Positions 51,156 to 60,166 of a stretch of DNA of 64,000 nucleotides are shown piece by piece. This DNA comes from Hymenobacter roseosalivarius DSM 11622. Its GTDB lineage: Bacteria > Bacteroidota > Bacteroidia > Cytophagales > Hymenobacteraceae. Within the stretch, counting starts at the first letter, position 1. The number at the start of each line of letters is the position of its first letter. The notes beneath the pieces are model-generated. The model saw only the letters and a list, made by a program, of their open reading frames with translations. It searched no databases and had not been told where the DNA came from. Location of the stretch: the NCBI RefSeq assembly GCF_900176135.1, contig NZ_FWWW01000055.1:62001-126000 (forward strand), given 5' to 3'. Position numbers and translations under genes: made by a program.

Positions 51156-51367
51156 TTCTTTGCAGCCGCCGATACCTCGCTTTGCAGCTTCACGACCTTG
51201 TCGCCGTTCTCCTGCACTATCACGAAAGCCGGGTTATCGGCCGTGCCGTTGCGGGTAATATCGCTGCCCTTGATCTTTTTGGTAATGGATTCCTTATGAA
51301 CTTCCTCGATTTTGCCGCTGGCCGTGCCAGTGCCGTATTTCCAAGTAACGGTGGTGCCTTTGCGCAT
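51152..51367 (-). CDS. HVA1/TUDOR-like DUF2945 protein, 71 aa
   Basis: The sequence KGTTVTWKYGTGTASGKIEE, ADNPAFVIVQENGDKVVKLQSEV matches DUF2945, the 'hypervirulence-associated TUDOR' domain: a small five-stranded barrel starting with G..V.W..G.G...G. The whole protein is the domain. Bacterial members are small cytoplasmic proteins of unknown role. The ATG at 51367 lies 176 bases from the divergent dipeptidase start. Confidence 0.85.
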   Translation of the reverse strand: MRKGTTVTWKYGTGTASGKIEEVHKESITKKIKGSDITRNGTADNPAFVIVQENGDKVVKLQSEVSAAAKK

Positions 51368-51543
51368 GGGAATGTGGGGCTTAGTGCTTGATACATAGTG
51401 CTGAATTAGCTCTAAAGTATGTACTCAGGTAGTCAGCGCATTGTTGCGAAGCGGGCAAGGATAAATTCGGTATAAAGTGACATTACTTGCCAGCTTCGAT
51501 TGAGTACTTTAGGCCGCCGGTCCTTTACCACTGGCAATGCTCT

Positions 51544-52812
51544 ATGCCCAATTGTTACGTTGCCGTGCTGCTCCTCTTAGTTACGATTATTTCCGCTTCA
51601 GCTTCCGCCCAAACCGGCACCAAGCAGCAAGCGAAAGCACGCAAACTTCACGAGCGGCTCTACACAGTGGATAGTCACGAAGACACTCCTAGCAACAGTC
51701 TGCTCAAATCTGGCTTCGACCTCACCCAAGACCACAACCCCGATTCCGCCCAGGTTGACTTGCCCAAAATGCGGCGCGGTGGCCTCGATGCTGCTTTTTG
51801 GGTGGTGTACTTAGGCCAGGGTCCGCGCAGCGTGGAAGGCACTTCAATAGCCCGGCAGCAAGCGCAGGCGATGTTTTCTGGCATTGAGAAGGCAGTGAAA
51901 ACTCACCCCACCGAGTTGGCTATGGCTACCACGCCCGCCGAAGCGCTTTCCTTAGGAAAGGCCGGTAAGCGGGCCATTTTTATCGGGATGGAAAACGGCT
52001 TCCCGGTAGGCCGAGACTTAAGCCAGGTGCAGGCTTACTACGACCAGGGCGTGCGCTACCTCACGCTGTGCCACTCGTCCAACAACGAAATATGTGACTC
52101 CGCTACCGACCCTAAAGGCCCCGAATATCAGGGGTTGAGTCCTTTTGGTGAGCAGGTGGTAGCCGAGATGAACCGCCTGGGAATGATGGTAGACGTCTCG
52201 CACACCTCTGATTCAACCTTTTACGACGTGCTACGGCTCTCACGGGTGCCGGTCATTGCCTCACACTCCAGCTGCCGCGCCCTCGCCGATATGCCCCGCA
52301 ACCTTTCCGATGATATGCTGCGGGCGCTGGCCCGCAACGGTGGCGTAATTCAGATTAATTTTTTCAGCCCTTACGTGAAAAACGAAGCCAAAAGCCCCGA
52401 GCGAGTGGCGGCCGAGCAGGCGTTTTTCTCCAAGTGGCAAATCAAAACTTCCCTGAACGTGTACGGGCTGCCGGCCGAATCTCAGAAAGAAGCTCTGGCA
52501 GAGCTAAAGCAGTTACAAGTACGCTATCCGGTGCCGCTGGCCACGCTCCAGGACGCGGCTAACCAAATTGACCACGCTGTGAAAATGGCTGGCATCAACC
52601 ACGTTGGCATCGGCTCCGACTTTGATGGCGGCAGTGTACTCACCGGCCTGCGTGACGTGGGTGACTTACCATCGTTGACGGCGGAGCTGATGCGGCGGGG
52701 CTACTCACGCCGCGACCTCGCCAAAATCTGGAGTGGTAATCTGTTTCGGGTCATGAAGGCAGTGGAGAAAGGCAAAAGCCGCCCGGCTACGGCCTTAGTC
52801 TCTACGCCTTAG
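51544..52812 (+). CDS. Membrane dipeptidase, peptidase family M19
   Basis: 422 residues. Signal peptide MPNCYVAVLLLLVTIISASASAQ, then the M19 amidohydrolase-like barrel: VDSHEDTPSN (His-x-Asp metal pair), FIGMENGFPVGRDL (bridging Glu), LTLCHSSNNEICDS, MMVDVSHTSDS (metal His), VIASHSSCRALADMPRN (metal His), and HVGIGSDFDGG (catalytic Asp). All metal ligands look present. Splits dipeptides, often with D- or dehydro-residues, in the periplasm. ATG 51544 chosen for the signal peptide. Followed by two amidohydrolases. Confidence 0.93.
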   Translation: MPNCYVAVLLLLVTIISASASAQTGTKQQAKARKLHERLYTVDSHEDTPSNSLLKSGFDLTQDHNPDSAQVDLPKMRRGGLDAAFWVVYLGQGPRSVEGTSIARQQAQAMFSGIEKAVKTHPTELAMATTPAEALSLGKAGKRAIFIGMENGFPVGRDLSQVQAYYDQGVRYLTLCHSSNNEICDSATDPKGPEYQGLSPFGEQVVAEMNRLGMMVDVSHTSDSTFYDVLRLSRVPVIASHSSCRALADMPRNLSDDMLRALARNGGVIQINFFSPYVKNEAKSPERVAAEQAFFSKWQIKTSLNVYGLPAESQKEALAELKQLQVRYPVPLATLQDAANQIDHAVKMAGINHVGIGSDFDGGSVLTGLRDVGDLPSLTAELMRRGYSRRDLAKIWSGNLFRVMKAVEKGKSRPATALVSTP

Positions 52813-52848
52813 TGCCAGAAATACAGTTCAGCAACGGGGCTTATTATC

Positions 52849-52856
52849 TACATTTG
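52849..52856 (+). promoter_or_regulatory. -7 box TACATTTG before the large amidohydrolase
   Basis: Exact TAnnTTTG match, 65 bases before ATG 52922 and 5 bases before an in-frame ATG at 52862, so the true start depends on whether this mRNA is leaderless. Confidence 0.5.
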
Positions 52857-52921
52857 ATCTGATGCCGGCTGCAAGGTTGGCTCGCTTACTTCTTTCGTTC
52901 TTTAACCAACCCAAACCCTTA

Positions 52922-55900
52922 ATGCATACTTCTATTCCTCGATTGGGGCTGGTGAGTGGGCTGCTGCTGAGTAGCCTCAGCACCTACGCTCAAACTAGCA
53001 CCTTCCCGCGCAACGGCGTGTACGACCAGCGACCGGGCCTCTATGCCTTTACCCACGCCACCATTTTTACCGACTACAAAACCAAGCTCACCGACGCCAC
53101 ACTCCTGATTCGGGATGGCAAGGTGGAAGCGGTGGGCACCAACGTGAAGATTCCGGCTGGCGCCGTGGTGCAGGATCTGAAAGGCAAGTACATCTATCCG
53201 GGCTTCGTTGATTTAGCTGCCAGCTATGGTCTGCCGGAGATAAAGCCCCTAGAGCGCGCCGCGCGCCGGCCCCCGCCGCAATTTGACAGCAAAAAAGGCG
53301 GCGCTTACGACTGGAACCAGGCCGTTCACCCCGAAACCGACGCCGCCAGCGACTTCCGGCTCAACGAAGAACAGGCCGATGCTTACCGTAAGCTGGGCTT
53401 CGGAGCGGTGCTCACCCAGCAGCCCGACGGTATTGCTCGTGGTACCGCTGCCCTCGTGACGCTGGCCACCACCGGCCGCCGCGAAAACGAAGTTATTCTT
53501 ACCGATAGAGCCGCCGCTGGTTTTTCCTTTAACAAAGGCACCAGCACCCAGAATTACCCTGCCTCGTTGATGGGCAGCATTGCATTGCTGCGCCAAACAT
53601 ATCTGGACGCCGACTGGAACCAGCGCAACCCCACCAAAGAGCAGAACCTATCGCTGCGGGCTTTTCAGGAGCAGCGCCGCCTGCCGCAGCTTTTTGAGGT
53701 GAGTGATAAGATGAACGCCCTGCGGGCCGACAAGCTGGGCGACGAGTTCAAGACGCAATTCATCATAAAGGGCCGCGGCGACGAATACCAGCGCATCGCC
53801 GACATTAAGGCTACCGGCGCGTCATTTATCTTGAACCTTAACTTCCCGGATGCCTACAACGTGGACGACGTGTACGACGCCTCACGTATTCCGCTGGAAG
53901 ATTTGAAGCACTGGGAAATGGCCCCCGCCAACGCGGCCCTGCTCGCCAAAGCGGGCGTGCCCATTGCGCTTTCAGCCACTGATTTGAAGGACAAAAAGAA
54001 GTTTCTGCCCAACCTGCGAAAGGCTATTCAGTACGGGCTGACGGAAGAGCAGGCCCTGCGTGCCCTCACCGCTACGCCCGCTGAGCTAATCAAGGCCCAG
54101 GACAAAGTAGGCAGCCTGAAGCCGGGCCTGACCGCCAACTTCCTGGTCTGCTCCAATCGGTTGTTTGCTGAGGATAACGTGATGCTCGACAACTGGGTGC
54201 AGGGTGAGCGCTACCAGCTCAGTAACCTGCCCGCCGACTATCGCGGCGTGTATACGTTGCAGGTAGGCAACCGCCCCGCCGTGCAAATGCAGGTGGCGGG
54301 CAAGCCCGAATCGCCGGAGCTGAAAATTGCCGTCGCGCCCAAAGACACGGTCCGGGGGGCAATTTCGGTGCAGGGCGAGCTGGCTACCATCGTGTATAAC
54401 CCCACACCTAAAGACAAAACCACCGCCGTGCGCCTGAGCGGCTACTTTACCCCCGAAACCCGCCAGTTTCAGGGCGACGGTCAGTTGCCCGATGCGACGC
54501 TCGTGAAGTGGTCGGCCAAGCGCCAGGAAGTAGCCAGCCAGGCTGCCAAGCGCGACTCGGCCAAAGCGCCCGAAGCTATCCAACTGGGGTCTATGCTGTA
54601 TCCGTTTGCGGCCTACGGGCGCGCGGCCATGCCTCAGCAGGAAACAGTATTGATCAAGAATGCTACCGTTTGGACCAGCGAAGCCGCCGGCAAGCTGGAA
54701 GGCACCGACGTATTGCTGGTGGGGGGCAAAATTTCGAAAGTAGGCAAGAGTCTATCGGCTAAGGATGCCCGCGTGATTGACGGCACGGGCAAGCACCTCA
54801 CGCCAGGCATTATCGATGAGCACTCGCATATTGCTATTATCGGCGGTGTAAACGAAGGCACCCAGGCCGTTACCTCGGAAGTACGTATCGGCGATGTGCT
54901 CGACCCCGAAGACGTGGATCTGTACCGTGATCTGGCGGGCGGCGTTACGGCTGCCCAATTGCTGCACGGCTCGGCCAACCCCATCGGTGGTCAGTCGCAA
55001 CTCATTAAGCTGCGTTGGGGAGGTGCACCTGAGGATTTAAAAATAGCTGGTGCTGATGGGTTTATCAAATTCGCTTTGGGCGAAAACGTAAAGCAATCGA
55101 ACGCGGGCGAAGCCAACGTGCTGCGCTTCCCACAGTCGCGCATGGGCGTGGAGCAGGTATTTGTAGACGCCTTCACGCGGGCCAAAGAGTACGAAAAGGA
55201 ATGGGCGGCTTTCAATAAGCTCAGCAAAGGCAAGCAGAAAAAAGCCGAAGCTCCGCGCCGTGACCTGGAGCTGGATGCGCTGGTGGAAATTCTGAATAAC
55301 AAGCGCTTCATTACCTGCCACAGCTACGTGCAGAGCGAAATCAATATGCTCATTAACGTAGCCGACCGTCTGGGCTTCAAGGTGAATACCTTCACCCACA
55401 TTCTGGAAGGCTATAAAGTGGCCGACAAAATGAAGGCCCACGGCGCCGCTGCCAGCACCTTTGCCGACTGGTGGGGCTACAAAAATGAAGTCCGTGACGC
55501 CATTCCTTACAACGCCGCCATCATGCACGACGCCGGCCTCACGGTCGCCATCAACTCCGACGATGCTGAGATGAGCCGCCGCCTCAACCAGGAAGCCGCC
55601 AAAACAATGAAATACGGTGGCTTGTCGGAAGAGGAAGCCCTAAAGCTGGTCACCATCAACCCCGCCAAAATGCTCCACGTCGACAATAAGATGGGTAGCA
55701 TTAAGGAAGGCAAAGACGCCGATGTGGTGCTGTGGAGCGCCCACCCGCTCAGCATCTACGCCCACGCTGAGCGCACCTTCGTCGATGGCCGCCAATTCTT
55801 TGATATCGAGTCGGACAAGGTGATGCGTCAGGAAATGGAGAAGGAGCGCCTGCGCATCGTGCAGAAAATGCTGGCTGCCAAGAAAGGCGGCGCGCCTACC

Positions 55901-55975
55901 CAAACCCCGGTAGCCAAAGCTACAGGCCATTTTCACTGCGACTCGGTAGGGGAGGATAAGGAACTTGATAAGTAA
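52922..55975 (+). CDS. Tandem-domain secreted amidohydrolase, 1017 aa
   Basis: Signal peptide (LGLVSGLLLSSLSTYAQ), then two imidazolonepropionase-like amidohydrolase units. The N-terminal unit has the beta-sandwich lead-in but reads YPGFVDLAASYGLPEI where active enzymes have HxH, so its metal site is lost. The C-terminal unit reads LTPGIIDEHSHIAIIGG with HSH intact, ITCHSYVQSEINMLI, FTHILEGYKVADKMKAHG and VAINSDDAEMSRRLNQEA with the catalytic Asp. This double architecture is common in Bacteroidota and its substrate, perhaps an N-acyl or cyclic peptide-like amide, is unknown. ATG 52922 chosen for the signal peptide. Operon with the next gene (68-base gap). Confidence 0.88.
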   Translation: MHTSIPRLGLVSGLLLSSLSTYAQTSTFPRNGVYDQRPGLYAFTHATIFTDYKTKLTDATLLIRDGKVEAVGTNVKIPAGAVVQDLKGKYIYPGFVDLAASYGLPEIKPLERAARRPPPQFDSKKGGAYDWNQAVHPETDAASDFRLNEEQADAYRKLGFGAVLTQQPDGIARGTAALVTLATTGRRENEVILTDRAAAGFSFNKGTSTQNYPASLMGSIALLRQTYLDADWNQRNPTKEQNLSLRAFQEQRRLPQLFEVSDKMNALRADKLGDEFKTQFIIKGRGDEYQRIADIKATGASFILNLNFPDAYNVDDVYDASRIPLEDLKHWEMAPANAALLAKAGVPIALSATDLKDKKKFLPNLRKAIQYGLTEEQALRALTATPAELIKAQDKVGSLKPGLTANFLVCSNRLFAEDNVMLDNWVQGERYQLSNLPADYRGVYTLQVGNRPAVQMQVAGKPESPELKIAVAPKDTVRGAISVQGELATIVYNPTPKDKTTAVRLSGYFTPETRQFQGDGQLPDATLVKWSAKRQEVASQAAKRDSAKAPEAIQLGSMLYPFAAYGRAAMPQQETVLIKNATVWTSEAAGKLEGTDVLLVGGKISKVGKSLSAKDARVIDGTGKHLTPGIIDEHSHIAIIGGVNEGTQAVTSEVRIGDVLDPEDVDLYRDLAGGVTAAQLLHGSANPIGGQSQLIKLRWGGAPEDLKIAGADGFIKFALGENVKQSNAGEANVLRFPQSRMGVEQVFVDAFTRAKEYEKEWAAFNKLSKGKQKKAEAPRRDLELDALVEILNNKRFITCHSYVQSEINMLINVADRLGFKVNTFTHILEGYKVADKMKAHGAAASTFADWWGYKNEVRDAIPYNAAIMHDAGLTVAINSDDAEMSRRLNQEAAKTMKYGGLSEEEALKLVTINPAKMLHVDNKMGSIKEGKDADVVLWSAHPLSIYAHAERTFVDGRQFFDIESDKVMRQEMEKERLRIVQKMLAAKKGGAPTQTPVAKATGHFHCDSVGEDKELDK

Positions 55976-56043
55976 AAAGTAAAGCCAATTCTGTCCTCGC
56001 AAGTGGAGGCGAAATGCATTACGAACCCATAGATTACTCAACC

Positions 56044-57357
56044 ATGAAGCATATACTTCTTTCTTTAAGCCTGCTCACGGCCGTATCGGCGGCGGCGCAG
56101 GTTCCGGTGCCCGCTCCGCCCCAAGGTCGGCCCATTTTGCTGGTGGGGGGCAATTTGCACGTTGGCAACGGCACTGTCGTGCCCGACGCGGCCGTAGCTT
56201 TCGATAAAGGTCGCATAACGTACGCCGGGGCGCAAAACGGCTTTACCCAGCGCGATGGCTACGAGGTCGTGGACGTGAAGGGCCAGGAAATTTATCCCGG
56301 TCTAATTTTGCCTAATACCACCCTGGGCCTCACTGAAACCGAATCTATCCGAGCGACGGTAGATGAGCAGGAAGTAGGCACGATGAACCCCAACGTACGC
56401 TCCCTCATTGCCTATAATACTGATTCCGACATTATCCCGACGGTGCGCACCAATGGGGTGCTGCTGGCCCAGATTACACCCCGCGGTGGCATGCTTTCAG
56501 GCCAAAGCAGCATTGTGCAGCTCGATGCCTGGAACTGGCAGGATGCGGCCGTGCGCGCCGACGATGGCATGCACCTCATCTGGCCGCAGATGATTCTGAA
56601 GCTGAACCCCGCGGAAGACGAGAAAGCGGTAGAAAAGCGCATCAAGGATCGTCAGACGCAGCTGCGCGAGCTGGAAGTAATGTTCACGGAAGCAGCAGCT
56701 TACAAAAATTTGCCCCCCAGCCGCCGCGAAAACCTGCGCCTCTCCGCTCTGGGAGGCATTTTCGATGGTTCCAAAACTTTGTTTATTCACGCTGACTACG
56801 GCAAGGAAATCGTGGAAGCGGTCAGCTTTGCCAAGCGCCTGGGAGTACAGAAAGTAGCCGTCATCGGGGCCCGCGACGCGTGGATGATGCTTGATTTTCT
56901 GAAGCAGCATGACGTGGCCGTGGTGTTGTCGCGCACGCACGCGCTGCCCCGCCGCCCCGGCGACGACTACGATTTGCCCTACAAATTGCCGAACATGTTG
57001 CAGCAGGCTGACATCCGTTTCTGCCTTGATTATGAAGGCAGTATGGAAACGGCCGGCTCGCGCAACCTGGCTTTTATTGCCGGTACTGCCGCAGGCCATG
57101 GCCTCACCCAAGAGCAGGCCATCACGGCCGTTACCCTCAGCCCCGCCCGCATCTTGGGCATTGATAAAGATTACGGCAGCCTCGAAAACGGCAAAAGCGC
57201 CACGCTGGTCGTGAGTAGCGGCGACCTGCTGGACATGCGTACCAACAACATTACCCGCGCTTACATCGATGGCCGCGCTTTCAGCCCCGAGAATAAGCAG
57301 GTGTATCTGAATCGGAAGTTCCGGGGCAAGTACGGTATGCCAGTAGGAGTGAAGTAA
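56044..57357 (+). CDS. Secreted amidohydrolase-like protein lacking the HxH site, 437 aa
   Basis: Signal peptide HILLSLSLLTAVSAAAQ. Amidohydrolase lead-in (LLVGGNLHVGNGTVVPDAAV) and the C-terminal TLSPARILGIDKDYGSLENG are intact. The metal-binding start reads YPGLILPNTTLGLTETES instead of FxDxHxH, and no obvious His ligands follow apart from LFIHADYGKEI. So it is probably non-catalytic, pairing with the preceding active enzyme (inference). Closed by a strong terminator. Confidence 0.85.
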   Translation: MKHILLSLSLLTAVSAAAQVPVPAPPQGRPILLVGGNLHVGNGTVVPDAAVAFDKGRITYAGAQNGFTQRDGYEVVDVKGQEIYPGLILPNTTLGLTETESIRATVDEQEVGTMNPNVRSLIAYNTDSDIIPTVRTNGVLLAQITPRGGMLSGQSSIVQLDAWNWQDAAVRADDGMHLIWPQMILKLNPAEDEKAVEKRIKDRQTQLRELEVMFTEAAAYKNLPPSRRENLRLSALGGIFDGSKTLFIHADYGKEIVEAVSFAKRLGVQKVAVIGARDAWMMLDFLKQHDVAVVLSRTHALPRRPGDDYDLPYKLPNMLQQADIRFCLDYEGSMETAGSRNLAFIAGTAAGHGLTQEQAITAVTLSPARILGIDKDYGSLENGKSATLVVSSGDLLDMRTNNITRAYIDGRAFSPENKQVYLNRKFRGKYGMPVGVK

Positions 57358-57368
57358 ATTCCAGATAT

Positions 57369-57406
57369 AAAAAAGCCCCCCAGAAACGCTTCTGGGGGGC
57401 TTTTTT
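57369..57406. terminator. Bidirectional terminator
   Basis: AAAAAA, GCCCCCCAGA...TCTGGGGGGC, TTTTTT between the amidohydrolase operon and the convergent DUF1989/YqcI operon. Confidence 0.95.
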
Positions 57407-57432
57407 GTACGTAGAACACAGCGTTTATGTCG

Positions 57433-58023
57433 TCAATCTTCAATCTGGTAGCCAATTGGTTTGAAGGCGTAGTTATTCGACATCTCCGCCGAGCAGGCTG
57501 TCATGCCGATCAGCAAATCCATCTTAGCTTCCAGCACTACATAATCCCCGGCTTTGCTTTTGGGCGGCAGCACATCCACCTTGCCCGTGTTCCCATCCAC
57601 GGTGACGTGCATGAAGATATTGAAGCAGATAGGAATAGCATCAGGGCTGATTCCGTGCTCTTCCAGGACGGCACTCAGGTTGCCGAAGCAGCCCCGATGC
57701 GGCTGCTGATGCCCGTAGATAATGCGAAACGTATCGGCGCTACAGGGCGTGAGCAGGAAATCGTGGCGGCCTACCGTGTCCTCTACCATCTCGAACATGA
57801 CGTTGCTGCGGTTGGAGTAGAAGGGGTGGCCTTTGGTCAGGAAGATGGTTTCGGCGTAATCAATGGTGCGGCCCGAAGACAGGTATTCGGCCTTGTCCTC
57901 CAGACTATAGCACACAAAGTCGGCTACCTGCTCGCCCTGAATATCGACCACCCGCAGGCGCTGGCCCTTTTTGACGATGAAGGAAGTGCCGCTACGCGGC
58001 GGAATGATGGTCAGTTGTGGCAT
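57433..58023 (-). CDS. DUF1989 / urea carboxylase-associated family protein, 196 aa
   Basis: Matches the family in GQRLRVVDIQGEQVADFVCY, the YLSSGRTIDYAETIFLTKGH core, and VEDTVGRHDFLLTPCSADTF. It continues with HRGCFGNLSAVLEEHGISPD, ICFNIFMHVTVDGNTGKVDV and GDYVVLEAKMDLLIGMTACS. Conserved His and Cys residues in HDFLLTPC, HRGC and the terminal TACS fit a metal or catalytic centre. DUF1989 proteins form carboxyguanidine deiminase subunits in guanidine breakdown. Here there is no urea/guanidine carboxylase gene; instead it overlaps the YqcI-type gene by 32 bases, so both act together. Function inferred. Confidence 0.9.
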   Translation of the reverse strand: MPQLTIIPPRSGTSFIVKKGQRLRVVDIQGEQVADFVCYSLEDKAEYLSSGRTIDYAETIFLTKGHPFYSNRSNVMFEMVEDTVGRHDFLLTPCSADTFRIIYGHQQPHRGCFGNLSAVLEEHGISPDAIPICFNIFMHVTVDGNTGKVDVLPPKSKAGDYVVLEAKMDLLIGMTACSAEMSNNYAFKPIGYQIED

Positions 58024-58684
58024 GTTGGCTTAAAAAAGGGCATTTCCAGGCATTGTCGTACACCCGGCCGCTGTACTGGTACACTTCCGAGGCCTGACCA
58101 TAGTCTTCCAGCATCGGGTTGATAGAACCAGAAAACACCACATCGCGCGTTCGGATAGTGTTGCGCAGCCCATCGTAGCGGCTGGCTTCCCGAATCTGCT
58201 CGAACTGGGCATGAGCATTAAAGACCAATGTTGGATATTTAAACCGTCGTGCCAGTCGGCTACTACCGGGGTGCAAACCGATGATGAAAAAAGCTTCTTC
58301 TTTCAGGCTGAAGCTGAAATCGGGAGAGTTAGGGTCGGCTACTACGCGCTTGTCGTAACCGTATTGCTGAGCATCCAGGTTAGATAAAGCTTGCAGGCGC
58401 TGCCACAGAAACTCCTCAAACTGGGCTTCATTCGGGTCTTCTGGCCCCTTAAAGACAATAGCCAAGCTATGGTACAGCTTAGTGGACTGCCGGTACTCAT
58501 CTACGAAATCGTAGATGAATTGCAGAATGGCCGCGTCGTCCTTGGGGCAAGCCATATGATCAACCACCAAGCATTTTATCTGCTTCCAAGTGAGTGCGGT
58601 CTTAGCGGCGACACAAGGGAATTCTTTGTTATTTATAAAATCAAAGTATTCCGATGTTATAATATTGTATTCAGCATCAGTCAT
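57992..58684 (-). CDS. YqcI/YcgG family protein, GntA-like heme-dependent N-hydroxylase candidate
   Basis: 230 residues, soluble. Family hallmarks: the N-terminal NNKEFPCVAAKTALT (FPC-A motif), FIYDFVDEYRQSTKLYHSLA, SFSLKEEAFFIIGLHPGSSR and RFKYPTLVFNAHAQFEQIRE, ending in NPMLEDYGQASEVYQYSGRV. The family includes GntA, the heme-dependent enzyme that N-hydroxylates a guanidino group in guanitoxin synthesis, so a heme-dependent oxidation of a guanidine/arginine-like compound is plausible. Heme ligand not identified by me. The gene is first in a two-gene operon whose second gene (DUF1989) starts inside its 3' end. Confidence 0.85.
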   Translation of the reverse strand: MTDAEYNIITSEYFDFINNKEFPCVAAKTALTWKQIKCLVVDHMACPKDDAAILQFIYDFVDEYRQSTKLYHSLAIVFKGPEDPNEAQFEEFLWQRLQALSNLDAQQYGYDKRVVADPNSPDFSFSLKEEAFFIIGLHPGSSRLARRFKYPTLVFNAHAQFEQIREASRYDGLRNTIRTRDVVFSGSINPMLEDYGQASEVYQYSGRVYDNAWKCPFLSQHATTDHHSAA

Positions 58685-59090
58685 ATAAGCTACTCAGGTT
58701 CAACGAAACCGGCGGAATAGTTAAATTCCCCGACTTGCTTAACGAGTATGTTATTTGGAAGGTTGAGGTTTTTGATAGAAAAAGTTAAACAGAACAGTAG
58801 GGCTTACTTCCGGGAAAAAGCCATTTACGCGACGTGGAAAGGGTTTTTAGTAAAGTTTCGCTAGGTTTAGGCTTTCTGGAAAAACTTAGTGCTGTTGCTA
58901 AGCTCTATCCTGATCTGGACCGAGTACGCACCATGAAGGCAGACCACACGGGGTAGTGGATACTAGTATCACACCAGAAGATTTATCGTATATTTCTACC
59001 TGCTGTTGCGGGTAAGTTATCCAAGCATGTTGCAGTCTGCTATGGGTAGAAATTGCGTAATCTGTTCTTGTGCCTGACCATTTGCGCTAT
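58685..59090. other. 406-base gap with no recognised gene
   Basis: A/T-richer than average. I find no ORF with coding character, no strong hairpin and no palindrome of the window's families. It must contain the promoters of the divergent YqcI operon and LuxR-type regulator; no clear TAnnTTTG box is seen. Confidence 0.55.
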
Positions 59091-59765
59091 ATGAATGACC
59101 CAGTAGCCGAAGATTGCATTGCCGTCTTGGTGCTCGATGACCACCAGATGGTAATAGAAGGCGTGAAGACGTTGCTGAAATCCCAGCCCAAAATCCGGGT
59201 GGTGGCCGAAGCAAACCGGGGTGCCGACGCGTTGCAGCAGCTGCTCAGGCATCCGGAAGTGCAGGTAGTGCTCACCGATCTGAGTATGCCTCAAATGTCG
59301 GGACTAGAGTTTATTCGGGCGGCGCGTGAAGTCAACGCCAACTTGCGTATCGTGGCGCTCAGCATGTTCTATGACCAGGCTTCCGTAACCGACGTGCTTA
59401 GCGCCGGCGGCTGTGGCTATATGTTAAAAAGCCTGAGCCCAGAAGAGCTAATACAAGCCATTGAGCAGGTGGCAGCGGGCCATACATACTTTAGCCCGGA
59501 AGTAGGCTCGATGCTGCTGCAAAACATGGAGCTGGCTTCCCTGCGGCCAACTCCCGCCACCGACGCCCCCGTGCCGCTAACCCTGCGGGAGCGGGAGGTG
59601 CTTGAGCTAATCAGTAGAGAGTACTCCAACCACCACATTGCCGAAAAGCTGTTCATTAGCGAGCGAACAGTAGAAACGCACCGCAAGAACATCTTAACCA
59701 AAACGAACTCAAAATCGATTATTGGCTTGATTCGCTACGCGTTACGCCACAAGCTTATTCAGTAA
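59091..59765 (+). CDS. NarL/LuxR-family response regulator, orphan
   Basis: 224 residues from ATG 59091. Receiver domain: acidic pair in VLVLDDHQMVIEGVKTLL, phospho-Asp in VVLTDLSMPQMSGLEFI, switch Ser in IVALSMFYDQ, and Lys in YMLKSLSPEEL. C-terminal LuxR HTH: LTLREREVLELISREYSNHH, IAEKLFISERTVETHRKNIL. Complete and probably phosphorylated by a distant kinase, as no kinase is adjacent. Likely a transcription activator; the neighbouring small gene at 60167 and OmpA-like gene at 60534 are possible targets. A half stem GTGGGGGCTTTTTT follows at 59802. Confidence 0.94.
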   Translation: MNDPVAEDCIAVLVLDDHQMVIEGVKTLLKSQPKIRVVAEANRGADALQQLLRHPEVQVVLTDLSMPQMSGLEFIRAAREVNANLRIVALSMFYDQASVTDVLSAGGCGYMLKSLSPEELIQAIEQVAAGHTYFSPEVGSMLLQNMELASLRPTPATDAPVPLTLREREVLELISREYSNHHIAEKLFISERTVETHRKNILTKTNSKSIIGLIRYALRHKLIQ

Positions 59766-60166
59766 ACGCAACCTTTTCCAGCTGCTCAGCCTCTACGATT
59801 CGTGGGGGCTTTTTTATGCTTTCTGGTATGAATTGGCGCCGCTACGCGTAACAGCCCTTTTGGGTTACGAGAGGGGAGCATATTTAGCTACTTATAATAA
59901 ATGCCCTAATCAGGCTTTAAATGCACTATTCGTAGGTTGTATCCGGGCTAGTACGGATAGAGGCGTACGTACTGACTCAGACCTAAAATTACGGGGTAAT
60001 ACGCATTTACTTTTACATATTTAATAAGCTACCTTAGCATCGTTCAAAAAGATGTTTACATCTTCATAGTTAGTAAATAAAAAAAGTTAAATACTCTGTC
60101 TTCTCCCAGGTAGCACTTTCCCGACAATCCTACACACTTAATTTTACCCTATAAAGCACACTTACC
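59766..60166. other. 401-base gap
   Basis: Contains the half terminator GTGGGGGCTTTTTT (59802-59815) after the regulator gene and a hairpin CGTAAC...GTTACG (59847-59869). The rest (59880-60160) is A/T-rich, with a short 63-codon frame that lacks coding character. No other feature seen. Confidence 0.5.

Noticed and set aside
58685..59090. tRNA or small RNA gene in the long gaps
   Set aside because: No cloverleaf, anticodon stem or conserved T-arm word (GTTCRANNC with matching stems) could be found in any gap longer than 150 bases.
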